Source of the DNA: PFJX01 sp031426735
GTDB lineage: Bacteria; Pseudomonadota; Gammaproteobacteria; Burkholderiales; Thiobacillaceae
DNA length: 64,000 nucleotides
Direction: 5' to 3'
Assembly: GCA_031426735.1 (NCBI GenBank)
Contig: JASJPK010000069.1
Span: 1 to 64,000, forward strand
The notes beneath the pieces are model-generated. The model did not search any database. It was not told the origin of the DNA and worked only from the letters and a program-made list of their open reading frames with translations. Shown piece by piece: positions 54,389 through 61,211 of this stretch; the first letter of the stretch is position 1, and the number at the start of each line of letters is the position of its first letter. A program made the translations under genes and the position numbers.

Positions 54389-54641
54389 TGCCGGCGGGAC
54401 GCCGGCGCTCCAATGCGGCATCGTATTGCGGCGCGGCGCGCAAATACTCCCTGGGAGCGCCGGCGTCTCACCGGCCTGGTCGCCGAACTGCCGGCGGTCC
54501 CGACTTGTCGTTGGAGCGCCGGCTTCCAGCCGGTTTTGTCACTCTGATCAGACGAACAAAAGCCGACTGGAAGCCAACGCTCCAGCAGTGGTTCCGGGCC
54601 TGAAGTCCCGCATCCCGCTGGTCAGGAAAGTCAGCGGGATG
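54389..54641. repeat. Second family of GC-rich palindromic repeats
   Basis: The 455 bases between CsbD and HiPIP hold no gene but several related palindromes built on GGAGCGCCGGC: CCGGCGGGACGCCGGCGCTCC (54391-54411 region), GGGAGCGCCGGCGTCTC (54454-54470), TTGGAGCGCCGGCTTCCAGC (54511-54530) and the opposing copy CTGGAAGCCAACGCTCCA (54567-54584). A separate perfect 10-bp stem (54611-54620 with 54632-54641) lies just past the HiPIP stop and may end that transcript. The sequence is unrelated to the RAYT repeats at 38-40 kb. Confidence 0.75.
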
Positions 54642-54648
54642 CCTCAAC

Positions 54649-54981
54649 TCAAACCATCTTGGCCCACAGACTGCACCAACCATCGGGACTGATCTGGCCA
54701 TCTACCAGCTTGCAGCTGTTCGAGCCCGCCTCGAAATGCATGCATACGCCACACTTCTGCTCGCCCTTCGGCTGCGACTGGTACTGCACGCTGGCCTGGG
54801 TCACTTTTCCGGGCGTTGCCGTTTCGCTGCCGCTGCTGGCTGGGCTGGCTGGCTCGGTACTGGGTGTTTCACCTTGCTTAGCGTCACAACCCAGTAGGGC
54901 GGCCGGAATCAACAGGCTGCAACCCACTGCCAGCGCGCCGCGCAGCACGGTTCTACGGGACAGGATTTCTTCTTGATGCAT
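54649..54981 (-). CDS. High-potential iron-sulfur protein (HiPIP)
   Basis: A 110-residue periplasmic electron carrier. It has a Tat-type leader (SRRTVLRGALAVG), a spacer rich in Ser/Thr/Pro, and the four cluster ligands C77, C80, C90 and C103, spaced C-x2-C-x9-C-x12-C as in HiPIPs. It holds one [4Fe-4S] cluster cycling between 3+ and 2+. HiPIPs serve photosynthetic, iron-oxidising or respiratory chains in Beta- and Gammaproteobacteria. It is alone between repeats and the flavodoxin-like gene. Confidence 0.92.
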   Translation of the reverse strand: MHQEEILSRRTVLRGALAVGCSLLIPAALLGCDAKQGETPSTEPASPASSGSETATPGKVTQASVQYQSQPKGEQKCGVCMHFEAGSNSCKLVDGQISPDGWCSLWAKMV

Positions 54982-55123
54982 GTCTGACTCCTAGCGTGAT
55001 TGATTACTTGTTTGGCGGATCTGCCAGATGAACTCCCAGGTGCCATACGACGGGCTCTGCGTGGGCGAGGTTGTCCGTTTCCGACGGCAGCGTCTGTGCG
55101 CTTTCATACATGCGGGCGTTTGC

Positions 55124-56194
55124 TTACTTTGGCCGCGGCCGCGACAGTTGCGACCGCACCGCCTGCAACCGGCCGGCGCGCAACTCGAGTACGGCCTTTG
55201 CTACCGCGCGCGCCACATTGCGCGCTTCTTCCTGCACGGCTTCATCCCGGTCCAGCGCCGCGTGACTGCTCGCATACGGCTCGAAGTAGCCGATGTAACG
55301 ATCCAGGCGCGCTTGCGCGCCGGCGTCGATGAATCCCATCCAGTCGAGCCAGTCCGACAGGCTGCGCCGCGCGCCTTCGATGCCGGCCACATCACCGTGC
55401 ACGATCAGGCCGTAGGCGCGTCCGGCCAGGTGCTGCGGATAGTCCCAGCCGGCCATCTCGAGGGCTTTCGCCTGCGCGGCATTCTTGCCCGAGGTCGTGG
55501 TGGGATCGGGGTTGCCGCCATCGGCGCAGACCAGGCGGTCGATCATCAGCTTCAATGGGCTGGGGCTCTGATACCAATACACCGGCGTGACGATGAGTAC
55601 CGCATGGGCCGCGGTCCAGCGTTCGTAAATCTCGGCCATCCAGTCGTTGGTCTGGTTCAGCGTATGGTTGGGGTAGCAGCTACACGGCCAGTGGCACAGC
55701 GGCATCGCAGTCGACACGCATGCCTTGCAGGGAAAGATCTGGCGGCCGTATTCGGAGGTCAGCAAGCTCAGGTCGAGCACATCGGGCTGAATCGCGGCCT
55801 GTTCCAGGATTTCGCGCGCGATCCCGAGCAGGCGGAAGGTCTTCGACATCTCGCTGGAACAGGTGCCATCGTTGCGCGCCGAAGCGCAGATCAGCAACAC
55901 CCGGGACGGGCTCGCCGGGTCGGCCCAGTGCAGTTGCGCGGCGTCGATGCGCTGTTTGGTGGCGACCCACTCGGATGACAGGTCCTGATCAGGATCGGCA
56001 TAACCCGGACCCGCCTTCTGTTTGAAGGGCGACTTGCGGCCCTCCTGGTAGGCCTGCCAGGCGATCTCCTCCAGCCGCGCGATGGCCGCATCTTCGTTCC
56101 GGTAGGCCGGGTCGACGAAGGCGGCGCGAAATCGGGTACTGAACGCCGCACGTTCCAATTGCGCCGGTGCCTGGCCCTTGCGAATCTCGATCAT
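55124..56194 (-). CDS. Flavodoxin-fold NAD(P)H-dependent oxidoreductase
   Basis: A 356-residue protein whose middle is an FMN-reductase-like domain: VLLICASARNDGTCSSEMSK binds FMN phosphate, VLIVTPVYWYQSPSPLKLMI is the classic P-V-Y loop, and AYGLIVHGDVAGIEG follows. A ~95-residue N-terminal extension (rich in Arg, containing GRKSPFKQKAGPGYADPD) is not part of the usual fold. A Cys-rich loop CKACVSTAMPLCHWPCSC near residue 160 resembles the cluster-binding insertion of iron-sulfur flavoproteins. The substrate is unknown. The neighbouring HiPIP makes an electron-transfer role plausible. Confidence 0.8.
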   Translation of the reverse strand: MIEIRKGQAPAQLERAAFSTRFRAAFVDPAYRNEDAAIARLEEIAWQAYQEGRKSPFKQKAGPGYADPDQDLSSEWVATKQRIDAAQLHWADPASPSRVLLICASARNDGTCSSEMSKTFRLLGIAREILEQAAIQPDVLDLSLLTSEYGRQIFPCKACVSTAMPLCHWPCSCYPNHTLNQTNDWMAEIYERWTAAHAVLIVTPVYWYQSPSPLKLMIDRLVCADGGNPDPTTTSGKNAAQAKALEMAGWDYPQHLAGRAYGLIVHGDVAGIEGARRSLSDWLDWMGFIDAGAQARLDRYIGYFEPYASSHAALDRDEAVQEEARNVARAVAKAVLELRAGRLQAVRSQLSRPRPK

Positions 56195-56316
56195 GGTGGC
56201 CGCCTTTGGCCGACCGGTGTTTGAGCCGGGTCGGCGTGGTGGCGTGAGTAAACGGGCAAGATTGGCTGCATACGGCCGCGCAAGGGGTCAGGAGCGGTCC
56301 ACGGCGGTTTCAAGGA

Positions 56317-56493
56317 TCAGTGACTTTTTTCGATATCTGACCTCAGATCGCCAAATTTCCCCTGGACTTTGCCGCCGGCATTCTCAATCTTGCCTTTTTG
56401 CTCCAGCGTTTTATTGCCGACAACCCGGCCGGCGACTTCCTTTACCTTGCCTTTCACTTCTTTGATACGGCCTTTGATTTGATCTCTGTTCAT
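56317..56493 (-). CDS. CsbD-family stress protein (copy 2)
   Basis: A 58-residue CsbD protein of the shorter type: MNRDQIKGRIKEVKGKVKEV then AGRVVGNKTLEQKGKIENAG and KFGDLRSDIEK. Start at ATG 56493 with GGAGA upstream. It differs from copy 1, which starts with the MNWDIVQGNWKQ form, so the two are different subfamilies rather than a recent duplication. Confidence 0.93.
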   Translation of the reverse strand: MNRDQIKGRIKEVKGKVKEVAGRVVGNKTLEQKGKIENAGGKVQGKFGDLRSDIEKSH

Positions 56494-56999
56494 GCTGATC
56501 TCCGTGGGTAATGGTGGTTGATGGCCCGAAGCGCCGGACTGGGCGGCCAACGCTCGCCATGGAAAAAATTTATTCCGCATACCCGACCGGTTCTGTACGG
56601 CAACGCACAGAAGATCAAAAAAATTGTCAGCTCATTCCGCCAACTTAGCCGACATGTCGGACGGATGCCGAAACGCACCGCATGGCCTGGCGGATACGCA
56701 CAAAGACCAACTCAATGCCGACCTGCCGGCATTACTCAAGGCATGAAGTCGCCTGGACAAAACTAGTGTGGTGTTGTCCTACATGGGCTTGCGCTTAGGT
56801 TCACTCAAGCGTGCAACACCACACCAGTGTGCGCTGTCGTACAGACGGCTGCCTGTCATCGGCGCAATCATTCCAAGCATGACAGGGCGATGAGAGAAAC
56901 CGCCATCGCCGAAAAAACGGTATCAACTCCAGCTTTCGGTGGGCGGTTATTGCTTCATCCCGAGTGTCAATAAACAACTTGAACAAAAGGAAAATGATC
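56494..56999. other. 506-base gene-poor gap with structured sequence
   Basis: No convincing gene. A 15-bp inverted repeat with one mismatch (56762-56776 with 56814-56828, core GTGTGGTGTTG) encloses an inner 5-bp stem (56792-56796 with 56807-56811), and a second 8-bp stem follows (56852-56859 with 56879-56886). These could be a small RNA, a leader for the DsrC-like gene or a miniature palindromic element. No promoter or T tract that would settle this is visible. The stretch 56494-56760 shows nothing notable. Confidence 0.45.
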
Positions 57000-57290
57000 A
57001 TGAGCGCTACCGTTCAGAATTTCATACGCCGGGGTTACAAAACCCATCTCATCCCGGATTTCCCCCATGCCCCCAGCGACTGGTCGCGTGAAATCGCCGA
57101 GGAATTGGCGCACATAGAAGGTTTGACTCTGACTGCGGCGCACTGGCAGGTTGCGCGTGCGTTGCAACAGATCAGTGCGTGTAGCGATGATCCTGCCATC
57201 TACGCGCATGAACTGCATGATGTGCTGGATGCGCATTTCCATCCTACCGGGGCTTTCATTAGCCCAAGGCTGCCTGCTCGCTGGGCTTGA
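57000..57290 (+). CDS. Divergent DsrC/TusE-family protein lacking the C-terminal cysteine
   Basis: A 96-residue protein. ATG 57000 is chosen over 56994 for spacing from AAAGG. LIPDFPHAPSDWSREIAEEL and LTLTAAHWQVARALQQI match the DsrC/TusE core (D-W-x-x-x-x-A then H-W). The family's C-terminal tail with the redox-active Cys is absent: the chain ends ISPRLPARWA and the only Cys is internal (ISACSDD). So it is unlikely to be a normal sulfur-relay carrier; it may bind protein partners or be regulatory. The 284 bases after it hold only short GC-rich inverted repeats. Confidence 0.7.
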   Translation: MSATVQNFIRRGYKTHLIPDFPHAPSDWSREIAEELAHIEGLTLTAAHWQVARALQQISACSDDPAIYAHELHDVLDAHFHPTGAFISPRLPARWA

Positions 57291-57574
57291 AGCAGCGGCA
57301 GGGTCACAGGGAGGCATCAAGTTGCGCGATGCGTTCCAGATACCACGTATTTTCCCGTCCTTCGAGCCCGATTGGGCCAGGGCCCAAGTGCCTGGGAAAA
57401 GGCGCGACCGGTGTCGGACAAAAGCGGCTTGGCCGCATTTTCGTTATGGGCGTGGCAGCGCTGCCGGCAACGCTGCCTGCAGCGTTTCAGATTGAAACTT
57501 GAAACTGCAGTTGATGTTGTTGTAACCGCCTCAAGCCGCACGTTCGGTGCGCGCGCGGCGCACCCTACCGTGTT

Positions 57575-58129
57575 TCAACCCGAACCTTTTCGTCTGTCGT
57601 CAGCGCCGGTGCGGCGTCCCTGGTCAGGATCAAGATGTCGCGCCAGCAGGTCGATGTGTTCCAGTCCGACCAGGTCCGCGTCGAGCAGTTGAGCCAGCCC
57701 TTCCGCGCCGTGCCGCATGACGATGCCGTGGTTACGGATGAATAGCGAACGCGCCAGCGGAGCGAACAGCTTCATCCACCAGCGGGTGCTGCGCACATGC
57801 CATTCGTGGCGAACGACGGTAACGGCGCCATGGTGCGAGAACTGCCAGCGACCGATGCCGGCAAGGTCACCGGCAACGCTGCCCTCGATGGCCACCTGTT
57901 TTTCGATGCGGGTTACGCGCACATCGATCGCCATCCGGTAAGGCAGGTGGCCATGCCAGAAATAGCGCAGGACGCTGCCAATGCCGGTGGCGTCACCGGC
58001 CGCAAGCAACTCCACTTTCTGTACGTCCGACCACCAGTCCGGCCAGCGCGGGGCATCGAGGACGGCCGCGTAGACCTGATCCAGCGGCGCTTCGATGCGC
58101 CAGATTGTCAGCAAGCGGTATTCCGTCAT
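57575..58129 (-). CDS. SRPBCC-family (START-like) protein, last gene of the kaiC operon
   Basis: A 184-residue helix-grip protein. YRLLTIWRIEAPLDQVYAAV and WPDWWSDVQKVELL are the N-terminal SRPBCC pattern, and WHVRSTRWWMKLFAPLARSL ends the fold; a charged tail (DPDQGRRTGADDRRKGSG) follows. Such proteins bind hydrophobic ligands. Its ATG overlaps the stop of the EAL gene as ATGA, so it belongs to the kaiC-kaiB unit. A ligand-binding or sensory role there is inference. Confidence 0.85.
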   Translation of the reverse strand: MTEYRLLTIWRIEAPLDQVYAAVLDAPRWPDWWSDVQKVELLAAGDATGIGSVLRYFWHGHLPYRMAIDVRVTRIEKQVAIEGSVAGDLAGIGRWQFSHHGAVTVVRHEWHVRSTRWWMKLFAPLARSLFIRNHGIVMRHGAEGLAQLLDADLVGLEHIDLLARHLDPDQGRRTGADDRRKGSG

Positions 58130-60924
58130 GTTGTCTCCAGAGCCGGCGCGGGCGGCGCCAGAAAGCGACTTTCGAAGATCTCGGCCGGCACCGGTTTGCT
58201 GAACAGGAAACCCTGCATTTCGTCACAGTCGAGCAAACGCAGCAGGCGCGATTCCTCTTCGTTTTCGACGCCTTCCGCCACGACCTTCAACTTCAGCGCA
58301 TGCGCCATGTTGATGATGGTGGCGACCAGCGCCAGTCCCTCCGGCGTGACGGTCATCTCGGTCACGAAGGAACGGTCGATCTTCAGCGTGTCCACCGGCA
58401 GTTTCGCCAGGTAGCTGAGCGAGGAAAAGCCGGTGCCGAAATCGTCGATGGCGATGCAAACGTTCATGCTGCGGATCGCATTCAAGCTGACGATGCTGTG
58501 CGGGACGTCGGCCATGATCAGGCTTTCGGTGATCTCCAGTTCCAGCCCGTCCGCCGCCTGTGGGTCGATCGCGATGGCTTGCCCGATTTCGGTGATGAAG
58601 CTGCGATGGCGCAATTGCAGCGGCGACACGTTGACTGCAATGCGCACGGCGGGCAGGCCCGCGCCGCGCCAGCGCAGGTAGTCCGCGATGGCGGTGTGCA
58701 ACGCCCAGCGGCCGACTTCATGGATCAGTCCGATTTCTTCCAGGATCGGGATGAAGTGGACCGGCGGCACCAGGCCGGTGCGCGGATCGTTCCAGCGGAT
58801 CAGCGCTTCGGCGCTGGTGATCTTGCCGCTGGCGAGGTTCACCTTGGGTTGGTAATGCAGCACGAATTCACCGTTGTCGAGCGCCTGGCGCAGCTGGTTC
58901 TCCAGGGTCAGCTTGCCGGCCACCGCGTCGCTCATTTTCTGGGTGTAAAACAGGTAGAGCTCACCCTGCTGCTTGGCATTTTTCAGCGCGGCCTCGGCGT
59001 GTCTGAGCAAGGTTTCGGCCTCGGTGCCGTCATCCGGAAACAGCGCGACGCCGACTTTGATGGCGATGCGGAACGCCGCGTGGTTCAGGCGAAACGGGTA
59101 CGCCAGAAATGCCGCCATCATGATTTCGAGTTGCCGCGCCACGTCGCCGGCCTGGTTGACCTCCGGCAACACCACGGCGAAATGATCCGCACCCACACGC
59201 GCCAACAGATTGCTATCGCCCGCATCCCGCGTCAGCCACGCCGCCACCTGGCGCAACAACTCGTCCCCGGCCAGCCGGCCGAGGCTGTCGTTGAGGTTTT
59301 TGAAGCGCTCGAGATCGATCAGCAGCACGGCCAGCTTGTGGTCGCCGCTGACCGCGCTGCGCGTGTACTGCGCGACGCGATCAAGAAACAGACTGCGGTT
59401 CGCCAGTCCGGTAAGTGCGTCGTGCCAGGCCAGGTAATCGAGCTGTTCCTGCTTGTCGATGTGGTCGATGGCAAAGGCAATGTCGTTAGCCAGTTCGCGC
59501 AACAACGTGACTTCGTCGTCGTTGAAGTAGCCGAATTCGCCGGCATACAGGGTGAGTACGCCGACCGCCTGATCGGCCACCAGCAACGGTAAAGCAATCA
59601 TCGACTTGAAGCCGCGCTTGAGCGCTTCCTGGCGCAGCAACGGATACGGATTTTCGCGCATGTCGTTGCCGATCATGACCTTGCGCTGTTGCAGGGCAAG
59701 CACCGGCAGGCTTTGTTTCTCGCTCAGCGCCAGGGGCAGGTTGCCGATGTAATCGTCACCGTCGCCGTGCCAGGCCACCGGCACGATACGCGTCGCCAGT
59801 GCGTCGACAATGCCGAGCCAGACCAGCGGAAATCCAGCCTCTACCGCGATCCGGCAGGCTTCACGGTAGAGTTCGTTACGGTCGCGCACCCGCACGATCA
59901 GGCCATTGATGCCGCTGAGTACCGCGTAGACGCGATTCAGGCGTTTGATGCCGAGTTCGGCCCGCTTCTGCTCGGTGATGTCTTCACCGATGCTGGCGAC
60001 GCCGTTCACCTCGCCAGTGGTCGAGCGCAGCACGGTATTGTTCCAGCGGATCAGGCGACGCTCGCCGGAACGGGTCAGTATCTCGTGCTCGTGATGGCAG
60101 GTTTCAGGGCGATTGGCGAGCAACGCCGTGAAGAAGCCGTCTCTCAAATTGTGCAGCTCGGGTGGCACGAACAGGTCGAACCAGTTTTCTCCGATCACCT
60201 CTTCGAACTGCCAACCGGTCAGGCAGAGCAGGTATTCGTTGCAGTAGGTAATGCGCCCGGTGTGGTCGAGCATCAACGAAATCAATTCGATATTGCCCAG
60301 CAGGTCACTGAAACGCCGCTCGCTTTCGCGCCGACGTTCTTCGGCCAGGCGCGCAGCCGTCACGTCCATGTGCATGACCACGACGCCATTCGGACGATCT
60401 TCGGACAGAGGTGTCACCGTCATCACGAACCAGCGCTGCTGCGTCGGCAAGTGACTCTGATATTCCATCGAAAAACGTTTTGCCGTCCCGGTCAGCAGCG
60501 CGCGAATGCCCGCGGCGGCGTGCTGCGATACATGGGCGATATTGCCTTGTGCGTTAGTGCCTTGTGCGTTGTCGCAATAATCGAGGTAATTGAGGCCAGT
60601 CTCATATGCCGGAATCAGGTGTGCATGTGCGTCGGCTTCTCGCCGCCACGACTCGTTGACCGTGACGATGCGGCCCTGGCTGTCGAGCATGGCAACATTT
60701 GCCGGCAGCGCGTTGAGGATGGCGTTCTGCTTGGCGGCTTCGTTCTGACGCAACTGCTCCTGTACGTGCTGCAACAGGAATGTGCGGCCGTCCCGGTCCG
60801 ATACCGCATCCACTTCACCGGCGGTCAGTTCTTCCAGACGACGTCCAGTCAGGTGCAGCGTCTCGATCAGCGCGGAAATTTCCGCGTTGGCATCCTGTTC
60901 GGGCAGGGGCTTGACGGGTTTCAT
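58126..60924 (-). CDS. PAS-PAS-GAF-(degenerate GGDEF)-EAL protein of the kai operon
   Basis: A 932-residue signalling protein starting at ATG 60924, which overlaps the kaiB stop as ATGA; the longer ORF lies inside kaiB. N-terminal RRLEELTAGEVDAVSDRDGR (residues 28-47) resembles a segment I recall from kai-linked PAS proteins. Two PAS domains (about 70-200 and 210-335) and a GAF domain (about 350-500) follow. The GGDEF domain has VGADHFAVVLPEV in place of GGDEF, so cyclase activity is unlikely. The EAL domain keeps EALIRW, LEITESLIM, DDFGTGFSSL and EGVENEEE, so c-di-GMP hydrolysis is likely. The GADHF site might act as a GTP sensor. Confidence 0.93.
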   Translation of the reverse strand: MKPVKPLPEQDANAEISALIETLHLTGRRLEELTAGEVDAVSDRDGRTFLLQHVQEQLRQNEAAKQNAILNALPANVAMLDSQGRIVTVNESWRREADAHAHLIPAYETGLNYLDYCDNAQGTNAQGNIAHVSQHAAAGIRALLTGTAKRFSMEYQSHLPTQQRWFVMTVTPLSEDRPNGVVVMHMDVTAARLAEERRRESERRFSDLLGNIELISLMLDHTGRITYCNEYLLCLTGWQFEEVIGENWFDLFVPPELHNLRDGFFTALLANRPETCHHEHEILTRSGERRLIRWNNTVLRSTTGEVNGVASIGEDITEQKRAELGIKRLNRVYAVLSGINGLIVRVRDRNELYREACRIAVEAGFPLVWLGIVDALATRIVPVAWHGDGDDYIGNLPLALSEKQSLPVLALQQRKVMIGNDMRENPYPLLRQEALKRGFKSMIALPLLVADQAVGVLTLYAGEFGYFNDDEVTLLRELANDIAFAIDHIDKQEQLDYLAWHDALTGLANRSLFLDRVAQYTRSAVSGDHKLAVLLIDLERFKNLNDSLGRLAGDELLRQVAAWLTRDAGDSNLLARVGADHFAVVLPEVNQAGDVARQLEIMMAAFLAYPFRLNHAAFRIAIKVGVALFPDDGTEAETLLRHAEAALKNAKQQGELYLFYTQKMSDAVAGKLTLENQLRQALDNGEFVLHYQPKVNLASGKITSAEALIRWNDPRTGLVPPVHFIPILEEIGLIHEVGRWALHTAIADYLRWRGAGLPAVRIAVNVSPLQLRHRSFITEIGQAIAIDPQAADGLELEITESLIMADVPHSIVSLNAIRSMNVCIAIDDFGTGFSSLSYLAKLPVDTLKIDRSFVTEMTVTPEGLALVATIINMAHALKLKVVAEGVENEEESRLLRLLDCDEMQGFLFSKPVPAEIFESRFLAPPAPALETT

Positions 60925-61211
60925 GCCGCGCTGTCTGTCAGCCCCAACGCCAGCAACATGGTCTGCGTCTGGCTTAGCGTGCCGACGATTTTTCGCACCG
61001 GCGGCGGCGTCAGCGCGACCAGCGTCGGGGTCATGAAAATACTTTCTGCCAGAGCGCGCTCGGGTTCGCGGAATACATCGACGATTTCGATCTCGTAGCG
61101 ATCCGCCAGGTGGCCTCGGCAGAATGCGGCCAGATTGGCGATGGCCTGGGTCGAGTTCGGCGCGTCGCCGGCGACATACAGCCGGAACTTGAACTGGGCG
61201 CGTCGGCTCAT
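60921..61211 (-). CDS. kaiB: KaiB-family protein
   Basis: A 96-residue thioredoxin-like KaiB. FKFRLYVAGDAPNSTQAIAN at the N terminus, YEIEIVDVFREPERALAESI and the cis-Pro region IFMTPTLVALTPPPVRKIVG are the family pattern. In cyanobacteria KaiB switches fold and binds the KaiC CI ring; elsewhere its role is less clear. It overlaps kaiC upstream and the EAL gene downstream, both as ATGA. No kaiA is present. Confidence 0.93.
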   Translation of the reverse strand: MSRRAQFKFRLYVAGDAPNSTQAIANLAAFCRGHLADRYEIEIVDVFREPERALAESIFMTPTLVALTPPPVRKIVGTLSQTQTMLLALGLTDSAA

